Source: a virus. From it: a stretch of 46,289 nucleotides of DNA. Location of the stretch: positions 1 through 46,289 of the IMG/VR virus record IMGVR_UViG_3300006916_000083; one strand, given 5' to 3'. The translations under genes and the position numbers were made by a program. Positions within the stretch are counted from its first letter, which is position 1, and each line of letters opens with the position of its first letter. This document shows, in pieces, positions 14,723 through 20,367 of the stretch. Under the pieces are notes generated by a model. That model ran no database searches, was not told the DNA's origin, and worked only from the letters and a program-made list of their open reading frames with translations.

Positions 14723-15100
14723 ATGGAAGACACCCTGAAATATTGGCTCGGTGATGTCGAACAGGCGTTCAAAGAGTTAGACCTTACGCCCGTGTTCGGC
14801 TTCCAGGGCTTACACGCCAAGGTTGGAAAGTATACCGTATCGTGCCAATGGCACACTGGGGTACACTGCGATAACTATATGGCAGAGTACCCTAAGGAGT
14901 TCTGTAACGACTTCGAACTGGGTATTTGGGAAACCAACTCGGGCAAGTGGATGCCGCTACACCCCGATAGCGTCTACGGAGATTCGCAAGTTATCGGCTA
15001 TGTTGAGTGGAATAAACTCGTTCCTATTCTCTGCGTCGTTCTCAACGCGCACTTGTACGACAAGCCTGAGCTTATGCGTACGATTGGGACCTGGGTGTAA
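14723..15100 (+). CDS. Uncharacterised early protein
   Basis: This 125-residue protein has an ATG 3 nt after the stop of the preceding gene and no promoter or ribosome binding site of its own, so re-initiation on the leaderless transcript is likely. It is rich in Trp, Tyr and Cys (CQWHTGVHCDNYMAEYPKEF, then CNDFELGIWETNSGKWMPLH) and looks like a compact globular domain. His and Cys residues could bind metal, but no known motif is evident. No family is recognised. Its TAA stop is the TAA inside element A copy 2. Confidence 0.7.
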   Translation: MEDTLKYWLGDVEQAFKELDLTPVFGFQGLHAKVGKYTVSCQWHTGVHCDNYMAEYPKEFCNDFELGIWETNSGKWMPLHPDSVYGDSQVIGYVEWNKLVPILCVVLNAHLYDKPELMRTIGTWV

Positions 15101-15124
15101 GTCCGGCTCTCATAACCACTTAGG
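15097..15124 (+). repeat. Element A, copy 2
   Basis: GTAAGTCCGGCTCTCATAAC then CACTTAGG. TAAGT pairs with ACTTA, and GG with CC after a CC bulge. The element starts in the last codons of the preceding gene and supplies its TAA stop. Confidence 0.65.
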
Positions 15125-15148
15125 CGCGGGGCGCGGCCAAAAGCGCAC

Positions 15149-15175
15149 GTAAGTGCTTGTCCCATAAGGACTTAC
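15149..15175 (+). repeat. Element B stem-loop, copy 2
   Basis: GTAAGTGCTT and AAGGACTTAC flank the loop GTCCCAT. Relative to other copies both sides of the outer stem have changed (G-C for C-G, and G-C/T-A for the G-U pairs), so pairing is kept. A GGCCA box lies upstream and a promoter 19 nt downstream. Confidence 0.8.
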
Positions 15176-15194
15176 ACGATTTCCAAAAAAGTTC

Positions 15195-15222
15195 TTGACA
15201 GGGCAAGCCGCTATGGTATAAT
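15195..15222 (+). promoter_or_regulatory. Sigma70 promoter, leaderless gene 4
   Basis: TTGACA (15195-15200), 16 bp, TGG-TATAAT (15217-15222), then six bases and the ATG at 15229. The spacer CAAGCCGCTATGG is almost the same as at 16938-16965, pointing to duplication of the promoter cassette. Confidence 0.85.
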
Positions 15223-15228
15223 AAGGAC

Positions 15229-15477
15229 ATGGAAAACAGCAATGCCTACCTTCAAGTCCAAGATGTTTGGATTCTGCGTAAGCCCCAGAACGGGCGTTAT
15301 CACTTCTCCCACAAGGGATGCCCGAACACGGTCGGACTCGCTCCGAAGACTGTCGGAGGGGATACCCTGGAAGACCTCACTAGCTGGGTCGAGAATAACT
15401 ATTCCGATGCGCTGGCTCGTGCTAAGTCTGCGGACTTCTCCATTCCGCAGTGGTACATCGAGAACTGCAAACTCTAG
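15229..15477 (+). CDS. Uncharacterised early protein (leaderless)
   Basis: This 82-residue protein has its start fixed by the promoter 6 nt upstream. It begins MENSNAYLQVQDVWILRKPQ and has one Cys-Pro (HKGCPNTVG) and a C-terminal acidic/aromatic region (ADFSIPQWYIENCKL). The pattern of short strands followed by a helix (LEDLTSWVENNYSDALARAK) suggests a small alpha/beta domain. No family is recognised. An overlapping frame from 15242 of similar length is a shadow. The next promoter begins 9 nt after its stop. Confidence 0.65.
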   Translation: MENSNAYLQVQDVWILRKPQNGRYHFSHKGCPNTVGLAPKTVGGDTLEDLTSWVENNYSDALARAKSADFSIPQWYIENCKL

Positions 15478-15486
15478 AGTTTTTGC

Positions 15487-15515
15487 TTGACCTACCCTCT
15501 GCGCTCTGCTACAAT
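15487..15515 (+). promoter_or_regulatory. Sigma70 promoter, leaderless gene 5
   Basis: TTGACC (15487-15492), 17 bp, TGC-TACAAT (15510-15515), then seven bases and the ATG at 15523. Confidence 0.75.
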
Positions 15516-15522
15516 GGAACAC

Positions 15523-15720
15523 ATGAACGATAAGAAAGCTCCCGATAGCGGCGTTGTCGTCTGCCCTCAGTGCGACAAAAATACCCCAGAGCATTACATG
15601 ATTTGGAACGGGGAAAAGAATACCGTCTGCCTTTGGTGCGACGAAGCCCTAGAAAACCTTTACGGGTTTGAAGATGATAACGACCCGAACCCTTACCACG
15701 GAACCTACTCGGAGGAGTAA
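15523..15720 (+). CDS. Small zinc-ribbon early protein (leaderless)
   Basis: This 65-residue protein starts 7 nt after TACAAT. It has CPQC (14-17) and CLWC (36-39) around a 18-residue loop, a zinc-ribbon arrangement, then an acidic tail (FEDDNDPNPYHGTYSEE). Such a protein may bind nucleic acid or a host partner such as RNA polymerase, but the sequence does not say which. The following zinc-finger gene is 2 nt away and has a ribosome binding site formed by the end of this gene, so the two form an operon. Confidence 0.75.
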   Translation: MNDKKAPDSGVVVCPQCDKNTPEHYMIWNGEKNTVCLWCDEALENLYGFEDDNDPNPYHGTYSEE

Positions 15721-15722
15721 AA

Positions 15723-15989
15723 ATGCCACTTCCGCCTGACCTCTCTAAGCCTCTCTTTGCTCTGTTCCCTGACGCGGCTGACGCTGTGATTCGTGGGGAG
15801 TGCATCCCCTGCGGTAGCACCAAAATCCGAGACTGCGACTTCCGAGATGAAATCTCCAAGCGGGAATACAGCGTCTCGGGAATGTGCCAAGCCTGCCAAG
15901 ACGAAGTCTTCCAATCCGAATCGGAAGCCGAGCAAGGCGAGGATTGGCAGGATGACTGGAATAACCCCGCAAGTCGCTGGCACTATTGA
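15723..15989 (+). CDS. Zinc-finger protein common in phages
   Basis: This 88-residue protein has CIPC (about 27-30) and CQAC (about 54-57), with the segment FRDEISKREYSVSGMCQACQ between and after. That segment is recurrent in small zinc-finger proteins of actinophages and other phages. Asp/Glu/Trp-rich residues fill the C-terminus. It is the one gene in the early cluster with a classic ribosome binding site (GAGGAG, 6 nt upstream), which makes sense because it is internal to a bicistronic mRNA. Its function is unknown. Confidence 0.8.
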   Translation: MPLPPDLSKPLFALFPDAADAVIRGECIPCGSTKIRDCDFRDEISKREYSVSGMCQACQDEVFQSESEAEQGEDWQDDWNNPASRWHY

Positions 15990-16007
15990 AGGTGTAACTG
16001 TTTTTCG

Positions 16008-16037
16008 CGTAAGTCCCTAGCCCGTATTGGGTTAGGG
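16008..16037 (+). repeat. Element A, copy 3, with strong hairpin
   Basis: It starts CGTAAGT as in copies 1 and 2, then CCCTAGCCC (16015-16023) pairs with GGGTTAGGG (16029-16037) in a 9-bp stem with one G-U and a 5-nt loop. Confidence 0.65.
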
Positions 16038-16060
16038 CGGCGGCGCGGCCACCACGGACC

Positions 16061-16087
16061 CTAAGTCCTTGTCCCATAAGGGTTTAG
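16061..16087 (+). repeat. Element B stem-loop, copy 3
   Basis: CTAAGTCCTT and AAGGGTTTAG flank GTCCCAT. This is close to the consensus of all copies. It is preceded by GGCCA and followed 18 nt later by TTGACG. Confidence 0.85.
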
Positions 16088-16105
16088 AAAAAGTGTATTT
16101 TTTGC

Positions 16106-16133
16106 TTGACGGGGGAAAAGGATACGGTATAAT
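16106..16133 (+). promoter_or_regulatory. Sigma70 promoter, leaderless gp88-like gene
   Basis: TTGACG (16106-16111), 16 bp, TATAAT (16128-16133), then six bases ATAATC and the ATG at 16140. Confidence 0.85.
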
Positions 16134-16139
16134 ATAATC

Positions 16140-16808
16140 ATGTTCGCAAGCCCGAAACTGTCGAAGACTTCCAAGATGCCCGCTAAGTCCTGGTCCCTTC
16201 CCGCGTGGGAAACCTGTCCCGGTGCGCGTGATGATAACGACAAGCCCGTAGACGCTTGCGAGGGTTGCTATGCTCTCACGGGCGCGTATCAGTTTCCCGG
16301 CACTATCGCAAGCCGAGAGCATAACCTAGCAGACTGGAAGCGTTCCGACTGGGTTTCCGTCATGGTCGCAAGCATGAAACGCGCTAAGTACTTTCGCTGG
16401 TTCGATAGCGGGGACGCTTATTCTGTGGACCTCATCCGCAAGATTCACGAAGTCGTCAAGCTGACGCCTCATGTTCAGCACTGGCTCCCGACCCGTAGCT
16501 ATAAGGTTGCGAAGCTGTGGCAAGCCTTGGAAGCTATCGATGCCGAGCCTAACTGCGTTGTCCGTTGCTCCTCTGATTCTATCGACGGTGAGCGTCTGAG
16601 CGGCTATACTAACGATTCCGTTATTCTGCGCTCCGCCGAGGATTTTATTCCGGAGAAGGGTTATTCCCTCTGTCGCGCATATACTCGCGGTGGAAAGTGT
16701 GGCGACTGTCGCGCTTGCTGGTCTAAGGCTGTGCAGACTGTCGCCTATCCTAAGCATGGCAAGCGGGTAAACCCGAAACAGTTCGAGAAAGACCTTTATG
16801 TCGTCTGA
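16140..16808 (+). CDS. Gp88-family protein (leaderless)
   Basis: This 222-residue protein matches the phage Gene product 88 family of actinophages: LPAWETCPGARD near the N-terminus, then ACEGCYALTGAYQFPGTIAS, a downstream helix, RWFDSGDAYSV, HWLPTRSYK and a late CRAYTRGGKCGDCRACW. The Cys residues near both ends could bind an iron-sulfur cluster or zinc. The family function is not known to me. The start is fixed by the promoter 6 nt upstream. Codon use is GC-rich. A T-free hairpin and element B copy 4 follow. Confidence 0.8.
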   Translation: MFASPKLSKTSKMPAKSWSLPAWETCPGARDDNDKPVDACEGCYALTGAYQFPGTIASREHNLADWKRSDWVSVMVASMKRAKYFRWFDSGDAYSVDLIRKIHEVVKLTPHVQHWLPTRSYKVAKLWQALEAIDAEPNCVVRCSSDSIDGERLSGYTNDSVILRSAEDFIPEKGYSLCRAYTRGGKCGDCRACWSKAVQTVAYPKHGKRVNPKQFEKDLYVV

Positions 16809-16817
16809 ATCCTCGAA

Positions 16818-16840
16818 TAGACCCCAAACTCGGGGGTCTA
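16818..16840 (+). terminator. Hairpin after the gp88-like gene
   Basis: TAGACCCC (16818-16825) pairs exactly with GGGGTCTA (16833-16840) around a 7-nt loop, 10 nt after the stop. There is no T run, so it may stall or process RNA rather than end transcription alone. Confidence 0.55.
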
Positions 16841-16870
16841 GAGGGGGGTAGGCGGGGGCCACCGCGAACC

Positions 16871-16897
16871 CTAAGTCCTTGTCCTATAAGGGTTTAG
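16871..16897 (+). repeat. Element B stem-loop, copy 4
   Basis: CTAAGTCCTT and AAGGGTTTAG flank GTCCTAT. It is followed by GGACTTTTTTT, which would make the hairpin a plausible intrinsic terminator for the upstream transcript. GGCCA lies upstream. Confidence 0.85.
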
Positions 16898-16937
16898 GAC
16901 TTTTTTTGGAAAATAGCAAAAAAAGCCCGGTTGGGAC

Positions 16938-16965
16938 TTGACATGGCGAGCCGCTATGATAAAAT
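16938..16965 (+). promoter_or_regulatory. Sigma70 promoter, leaderless gene 7
   Basis: TTGACA (16938-16943), 16 bp, TGA-TAAAAT (16960-16965), six bases GGGCGC, ATG at 16972. Confidence 0.8.
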
Positions 16966-16971
16966 GGGCGC

Positions 16972-17196
16972 ATGAACAACAACGATACCAACCGCTCGTC
17001 CTGGATTGACCGTCTCACCTTCGACCTTGAGTCCAAGGTTGCGACCATGGAAACCTCGACGGGCTACTCCTACTCCATCGACGGCATGACCCACGAGGGT
17101 TACGAGGACTGGGTCAGCAGCCCGTCTCTCGGTCGCTTCTTCAACGAGTCCGTTCTTGGTAGCTGCACCATTACGCGCACCTCTCCGGTCCTGTAA
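16972..17196 (+). CDS. Small early protein, possibly KTSC-like (leaderless)
   Basis: This 74-residue protein starts 6 nt after TAAAAT. The segment VATMETSTGYSYSIDGM with YEDWVSSPSLGRFFNESVLG resembles the KTSC domain (short strands, then an Ala/Ser-Gly-x-Phe-Asn motif before the C-terminus). KTSC domains are found next to nucleic-acid-acting proteins, but their role is unclear. The match is by eye and weak at the N-terminus. It is a single-gene unit, since the next promoter lies just after its stop. Confidence 0.65.
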   Translation: MNNNDTNRSSWIDRLTFDLESKVATMETSTGYSYSIDGMTHEGYEDWVSSPSLGRFFNESVLGSCTITRTSPVL

Positions 17197-17214
17197 GTTT
17201 TTCCTAGTTTCTTC

Positions 17215-17242
17215 TTGACTTCTCGTAACTCTTTGGTAAAAT
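17215..17242 (+). promoter_or_regulatory. Sigma70 promoter, leaderless gene 8
   Basis: TTGACT (17215-17220), 16 bp, TGG-TAAAAT (17237-17242), six bases AGACTC, ATG at 17249. No element B precedes this promoter. Confidence 0.75.
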
Positions 17243-17248
17243 AGACTC

Positions 17249-17596
17249 ATGACTAAGCATCGTCCAATCGAAGAACGACTCGCTGCTCTCCAGCAGCAGA
17301 TGGAAGCCCTCCAAGTGAAGGCGAGCGCCAAAGCTCTGGCGAATAACCCCGAGGTGCAGGACATCGATTCCCGCATCAAGGTGCTGAACGCGAACGCGCT
17401 GAAGTATAAGCGTTGGTCGAAGGAAGCCGCTGAGAAGGTGGCGAACTTCAAAACTCGCGCTGACGAGTGGGGTGTCCGTGGGCGTGAAGCCGACGAGTAC
17501 CTCGCTCAGTATAACACCGAACTGAAGGCACTGCGCGACGAGCGCGTTGCTATCCTGAAGAACCTTGCGGCGGAGGATGCCGAAGCCCAGGCGTAA
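17249..17596 (+). CDS. Coiled-coil early protein (leaderless)
   Basis: This 115-residue protein is almost entirely helical and charged. Heptad-like repeats run from RLAALQQQMEALQVKASAKA through IKVLNANALKYKRWSKEAAE to YLAQYNTELKALRDERVAIL, so a long coiled coil or helical hairpin is expected. There are no Cys residues, membrane segments or catalytic motifs. It is probably a dimer that acts as an adaptor or inhibitor, which is inference. An intrinsic terminator follows 18 nt after its stop. Confidence 0.75.
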   Translation: MTKHRPIEERLAALQQQMEALQVKASAKALANNPEVQDIDSRIKVLNANALKYKRWSKEAAEKVANFKTRADEWGVRGREADEYLAQYNTELKALRDERVAILKNLAAEDAEAQA

Positions 17597-17613
17597 CATA
17601 TTCAACTCTCACC

Positions 17614-17642
17614 TGGGCAAGTGAAAAAACTGCCCATTTTTT
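17614..17642 (+). terminator. Rho-independent terminator
   Basis: TGGGCA (17614-17619) and TGCCCA (17631-17636) form a 6-bp stem with an 11-nt loop, followed directly by six T. It ends the coiled-coil gene transcript. Confidence 0.75.
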
Positions 17643-17679
17643 CCTTGACAGGACCGCTGCGCGGGGGCCAACAGCTTCC

Positions 17680-17707
17680 CTAAGTCCTTGTCCCGTAACG
17701 ACTTACG
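17680..17707 (+). repeat. Element B stem-loop, copy 5
   Basis: TAAGTC (17681-17686) pairs with GACTTA (17700-17705) around a segment containing TTGTCCCGTAA. The outer pair has the G-C form, not the G-U form, and GTTTTTCG follows. A promoter begins 18 nt later. Confidence 0.75.
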
Positions 17708-17724
17708 TTTTTCGTGTTTTTCTG

Positions 17725-17753
17725 TTGACAGTATCATTCCGCGCCTGTATAAT
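17725..17753 (+). promoter_or_regulatory. Sigma70 promoter, leaderless gene 9
   Basis: TTGACA (17725-17730), 17 bp, TATAAT (17748-17753), seven bases AGGGACA, ATG at 17761. Confidence 0.85.
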
Positions 17754-17760
17754 AGGGACA

Positions 17761-18027
17761 ATGACGAAAAAGATTCACCTCCCTAGCAAGCTCTCCCGCA
17801 TTCTCTGCGCCATCGAGGATGAGCGTCGTGGTCTCGACTCCGAAGCGTACACGGACGCCTGCGTGGACTACAGCGCTCACGGGCTGGACATGCCCGATTC
17901 CCTCGCCGAATACCACATTCGCTCCCTGGAAAAGCGATTTCCTGTCGAGGAAATGCTCGACTGGCAGAACGAGCGCATGTATAACGCTCAGTTCGACCAT
18001 CAGTCCCTCTACGACGATAGGGGGTAG
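17761..18027 (+). CDS. Uncharacterised early protein (leaderless)
   Basis: This 88-residue protein has its start fixed by the promoter 7 nt upstream; an in-frame TTG at 17725 is in the -35 box. It begins with a basic segment (MTKKIHLPSKLSRILCAIED), then DACVDYSAHGLDMPDSLAEY and a helical, acidic C-terminus (EEMLDWQNERMYNAQFDHQS). It is probably all-helical. No family is recognised. It is the last gene of the rightward early cluster before the 1.3 kb region without genes. Confidence 0.65.
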   Translation: MTKKIHLPSKLSRILCAIEDERRGLDSEAYTDACVDYSAHGLDMPDSLAEYHIRSLEKRFPVEEMLDWQNERMYNAQFDHQSLYDDRG

Positions 18028-18058
18028 GATGTCGGATTAACCCCGGCCAGCGACAGCC

Positions 18059-18085
18059 CTAAGTTCTTGTCCCATAATAACTTAC
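18059..18085 (+). repeat. Element B stem-loop, copy 6
   Basis: CTAAGTTCTT and AATAACTTAC flank the conserved GTCCCAT loop. TAAGTT pairs with AACTTA as a 6-bp stem with G-U. The GGCCA box is upstream. No promoter follows directly, so this copy is an orphan. Confidence 0.75.
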
Positions 18086-18192
18086 AAATAAAAAAACCCG
18101 CGCAAAAAATAGATGCAAAAATGAAAAGAAAAGAAAATACCCGCCGGTCTTTTTTTATTGCTACCTGCTAGGAGCATATACAAGCGCCGATT

Positions 18193-18219
18193 CTAAGTTC
18201 TTATTTTATAAGGGTTTAC
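18193..18219 (+). repeat. Element B, diverged copy 7
   Basis: CTAAGTTCTT and AAGGGTTTAC flank ATTTTAT, so the loop consensus is lost. A promoter starts 2 nt later. Confidence 0.6.
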
Positions 18220-18221
18220 AC

Positions 18222-18250
18222 TTGACAGGGGGTGTGAAGCATGGTAGAAT
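18222..18250 (+). promoter_or_regulatory. Sigma70-like promoter without a following ORF
   Basis: TTGACA (18222-18227), 17 bp, TGG-TAGAAT (18245-18250). The same layout as the leaderless promoters, but no ATG stands 6-7 nt downstream; ATG at 18251 opens only six codons. Confidence 0.65.
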
Positions 18251-18256
18251 ATGCGA

Positions 18257-18385
18257 CCCTATCCAGGGTGAAAGAAGATAGGAAGTCTGTTTTAGGAAGT
18301 TCCTTTTGGGATTTTACAGGTTTCTGTTGTGTGAACTTTAGGTGAGGATAATCATTCACGACATGAATGATATTTATTTCTCGGA
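18257..18385 (+). ncRNA. Candidate small RNA
   Basis: Transcription from the promoter at 18222-18250 should start near 18257. The RNA could fold an ACCCT-ATCC-AGGGT hairpin near its start and ends near the ATCATTCA/TGAATGAT stem (18351-18371), followed by a T/A-rich run. A GTG at 18268 opens a 25-codon frame with no ribosome binding site, so a tiny peptide is an alternative. Confidence 0.35.
18351..18371. repeat. Inverted repeat ATCATTCA/TGAATGAT
   Basis: An exact 8-bp stem with a 5-nt loop (CGACA). The + strand continues ATTTATTTCTC, so it could be a weak terminator of the candidate RNA. Confidence 0.55.
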
Positions 18386-18423
18386 ATCTAGTTCCAGATT
18401 TTCTTCTAAGCTCTTTTCTTTTC

Positions 18424-18838
18424 TTGACTTATAGCCGCCTTCTTTTATTATGGGGGCGCTATAGTATGTGGTCAGAAAAATAAATTCTTTTCTCATCCTA
18501 GTATACGGGTCTATTCTACCTTAGGGTATAGGGTTCTATGTAACCTTGACTTATAGCACCCCCTGATAGCATAGGGTATAGGCGTATAGTATAAGGGTAT
18601 AGTACGGGAGTGTATAAGGTAGGTTCTAAGGCTTGACTTATACATACCCTATTGCGCCAATCCCATATATTGTGGTGGTGTTTTATAAATGCCGGGGATT
18701 TGAGAACAAAATTGAATTTTTGCCACTACATATTGTGGTCAAGAAAAAAGGAGCTTGACTTATAACACCTATATGGGGCTGCAATACCAGTTGTAGCTCC
18801 TTTTCTTATTGGAATAGAAGGTTCTACCTTTGACTTAT
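18424..18838 (-). repeat. Five copies of the TTGACTTATA motif (TATAAGTCAA on minus)
   Basis: Copies lie at 18424-18433, 18546-18555, 18633-18642, 18755-18764 and 18829-18838, all in the same direction. Three more occur at 27188, 27218 and 40193 next to minus-strand genes. The motif usually continues with a C-rich ACC. Read on the minus strand it is GGTATAAGTCAAG, a -10-like element. Here no ORF follows it. Confidence 0.7.
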
Positions 18839-18905
18839 ACCACCTATTGAAGTCTTATTGTGTTCTTATTGGGGTCTTATTCAGGTCTTGTTATATGTTT
18901 TTAGG

Positions 18906-18917
18906 CTCTAATTAGAG
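18906..18917. repeat. Palindrome CTCTAATTAGAG
   Basis: An exact 12-bp palindrome in the region without genes, with no spacer. It resembles a small operator site, but nothing adjacent identifies a regulated gene. Confidence 0.5.
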
Positions 18918-18934
18918 TGTTATTGGAGTGTAGT

Positions 18935-18948
18935 GTGCGATTTCGCAC
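18935..18948. repeat. Hairpin GTGCGA-TT-TCGCAC
   Basis: An exact 6-bp stem with a 2-nt centre, 18 nt after the preceding palindrome. There is no T run. Confidence 0.5.
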
Positions 18949-19050
18949 TCAAATTTATCCCCAATACAAAAATTTATAAAACAACTATTCCCGGCACAAA
19001 GCCACTCTTTTTGTAAAAAACTACCATAAAAAACATATCAAAAACGAACA

Positions 19051-19093
19051 ACCCGCTATGAAGCAGCTAAATGCAAGCTACGACATAGCGGGT
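19051..19093. terminator. Strong 10-bp hairpin between converging units
   Basis: ACCCGCTATG (19051-19060) pairs exactly with CATAGCGGGT (19084-19093) around a 23-nt loop that itself holds AGCAGCT/AGCT. T-rich sequence follows on the + strand. It lies between the rightward early cluster and the end of the leftward operon, so a bidirectional terminator or a structured RNA is possible. Confidence 0.5.
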
Positions 19094-19321
19094 TTATTCT
19101 ATTCTTATGTTCTTCTTTTCTCCCTATTCTACCTTACTATAGAGTCTAAGAAGTTTAGTACTATACGAGTGTTATAAGTAGGAAATGTATAAGGGTTAGA
19201 GTAGTAGTGATGGATACGAATGTTACTATAGTGTTCCTCTTGGCTGACCGTACTATACGGTAGTCTTCTTCTATTTTTTGGATTGGGTATTCTCCGCCCC
19301 AAAATGGGTTTGGGTCCTTCT

Positions 19322-19648
19322 TCATTTTGCTTGGCTTACTCTCACCCTGTCATAGAACTCTTCGAAGTCTTCGTATACTAGAATAGACTTACCGTTTGTG
19401 AGTTCTACTCTAAGATGAAGGATATTCTTTCTCTTGGATTTCTTTTCTTCCATCGGCTCAAACACGGGAATGATGCTCACGATTTGATTCGTGTTCAGTA
19501 GTTGAGTTTCGTATCCTCCCTTGTCCTCGCTCCAGAATGGAATGAAGTTATTAGGGTATCGTGCGAACGGCTTTGCAGATGCCCACAGGTTAGCGACGGA
19601 GATTACAAAAACCGCTGCTGCGAATAAAGTTACTAGTCTGTGTTTCAT
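19322..19648 (-). CDS. Small exported protein
   Basis: This 108-residue protein opens with a clear signal peptide or anchor (MKHRLVTLFAAAVFVISVAN, then LWASAKPFA with a likely cleavage after ASA). The mature part has ILHLRVELTNGKSILVYEDF, a beta-type segment, and several Lys-rich turns. No catalytic motif is visible. It would act in the periplasm or at the envelope. It is the last gene of the leftward operon, 2 nt after thyX, and AGGAG lies 11 nt before its ATG. Confidence 0.7.
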   Translation of the reverse strand: MKHRLVTLFAAAVFVISVANLWASAKPFARYPNNFIPFWSEDKGGYETQLLNTNQIVSIIPVFEPMEEKKSKRKNILHLRVELTNGKSILVYEDFEEFYDRVRVSQAK

Positions 19649-19650
19649 GA

Positions 19651-20367
19651 TTACAGGTTCTCCTTGAGGATTTCAAATGAATTCGGGAATAGGAACTTTG
19701 CTTCTTCTGCGATTGCTTTGGCATATGCTTGAATCTCAAATTGAGCATCAGGCTTATCCCTTAGGCTTGCGAAGTGTGCGATAGCGTGAAGGCTTGCTGT
19801 CCAGTAGAACTCCGTATACATATTCTGTGGTAGAATCATACGGGCTTGTTCTTTGGCTACTCCTTTTTCAATCAGTTCTTGGTAGTTCTCGTATGCGGTG
19901 AAAGTTGTATCTTCTAGAAGGTCGAGTTCCGCCGAAAAAAGTTCTTGCTCGGTTTCTACGCTTGCTTGCTTACTAGATTCGTGTTGCTTTCTGAGTGCAT
20001 AGGGAATATAGAATTCGGGTTTGATATCTACATAGCGACCTGAAATCTCATTCCAACCGTGGCTACCGTGGTCCCCCATACTGTAGTTTGAGCCTACAAT
20101 ATGCTTGTACCATTGGTTGCGAACAAAAAGAGGACACTTCACATGAAAGGTAATAAAGCAATGCCTAAACGGACTTGTGTGTTTGTGCTTTGCGAGATAC
20201 TCAATCAGCTTCTTGTCCTTCTCCTCTAGTTCTTCCCGATACGCACCATAGGACACTCTTGCGGAGTTTACTACGGTGAGGTCATTCCCCATAGAATCGA
20301 CTACATTCACGAAGCCGATGTCGTCCCCCAGAGGATACCAGGAAAAATCTTCTTGTTCGATGGTCAT
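19651..20367 (-). CDS. thyX: Flavin-dependent thymidylate synthase ThyX
   Basis: This 238-residue enzyme methylates dUMP to dTMP with methylene-tetrahydrofolate and FAD, feeding phage DNA synthesis. It has VNSARVSYG (about 33-41), KHTSPFRHCFITFHVKCPLF with the family His, and the ThyX motif region RNQWYKHIVG ... WNEISGRYVD (about 82-114). Between the Arg-His part and NE-SGRY there is an insertion (SNYSMGDHGSHG), and the RHR triad reads YKH. Such variation occurs in phage ThyX proteins. Near the C-terminus are FYWTASLHAIAHFASLRD and DAQFEIQAYA. The ATG overlaps the preceding gene by 4 nt. Confidence 0.92.
   Translation of the reverse strand: MTIEQEDFSWYPLGDDIGFVNVVDSMGNDLTVVNSARVSYGAYREELEEKDKKLIEYLAKHKHTSPFRHCFITFHVKCPLFVRNQWYKHIVGSNYSMGDHGSHGWNEISGRYVDIKPEFYIPYALRKQHESSKQASVETEQELFSAELDLLEDTTFTAYENYQELIEKGVAKEQARMILPQNMYTEFYWTASLHAIAHFASLRDKPDAQFEIQAYAKAIAEEAKFLFPNSFEILKENL

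Larger units (their letters stand above)
18028..19321. other. 1.3 kb region with no convincing gene
   Basis: I see no open frame longer than about 40 codons with a plausible start on either strand. The region holds two element B copies, one sigma70-like promoter without an ORF, five TTGACTTATA repeats, many short GGTATAGG-like runs (18525-18620), two exact palindromes and a 10-bp hairpin. It lies where the rightward early genes and the leftward operon converge. A replication origin, an RNA gene locus or a decayed early region are possible. Confidence 0.6.

Noticed and set aside
16032-16862. Minus-strand frames opposite the gp88-like gene
   Set aside because: The plus-strand gene has a consensus promoter and family motifs; the minus frames do not.
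13981-18219. CRISPR array
   Set aside because: The repeats are irregularly spaced, vary with compensating changes, and are separated by genes, not by spacers of constant length.
14034-18219. Element B as a mobile MITE-like insertion
   Set aside because: There are no target-site duplications, each copy sits at the same place relative to a promoter, and one copy is on the opposite strand in the same arrangement.
18424-18842. TTGACTTATA copies as plus-strand sigma70 -35 boxes
   Set aside because: Only the first copy has a good -10 (TATTAT) at 16 bp; the others have no box at 16-18 bp. The minus-strand reading fits the two gene-linked copies better.
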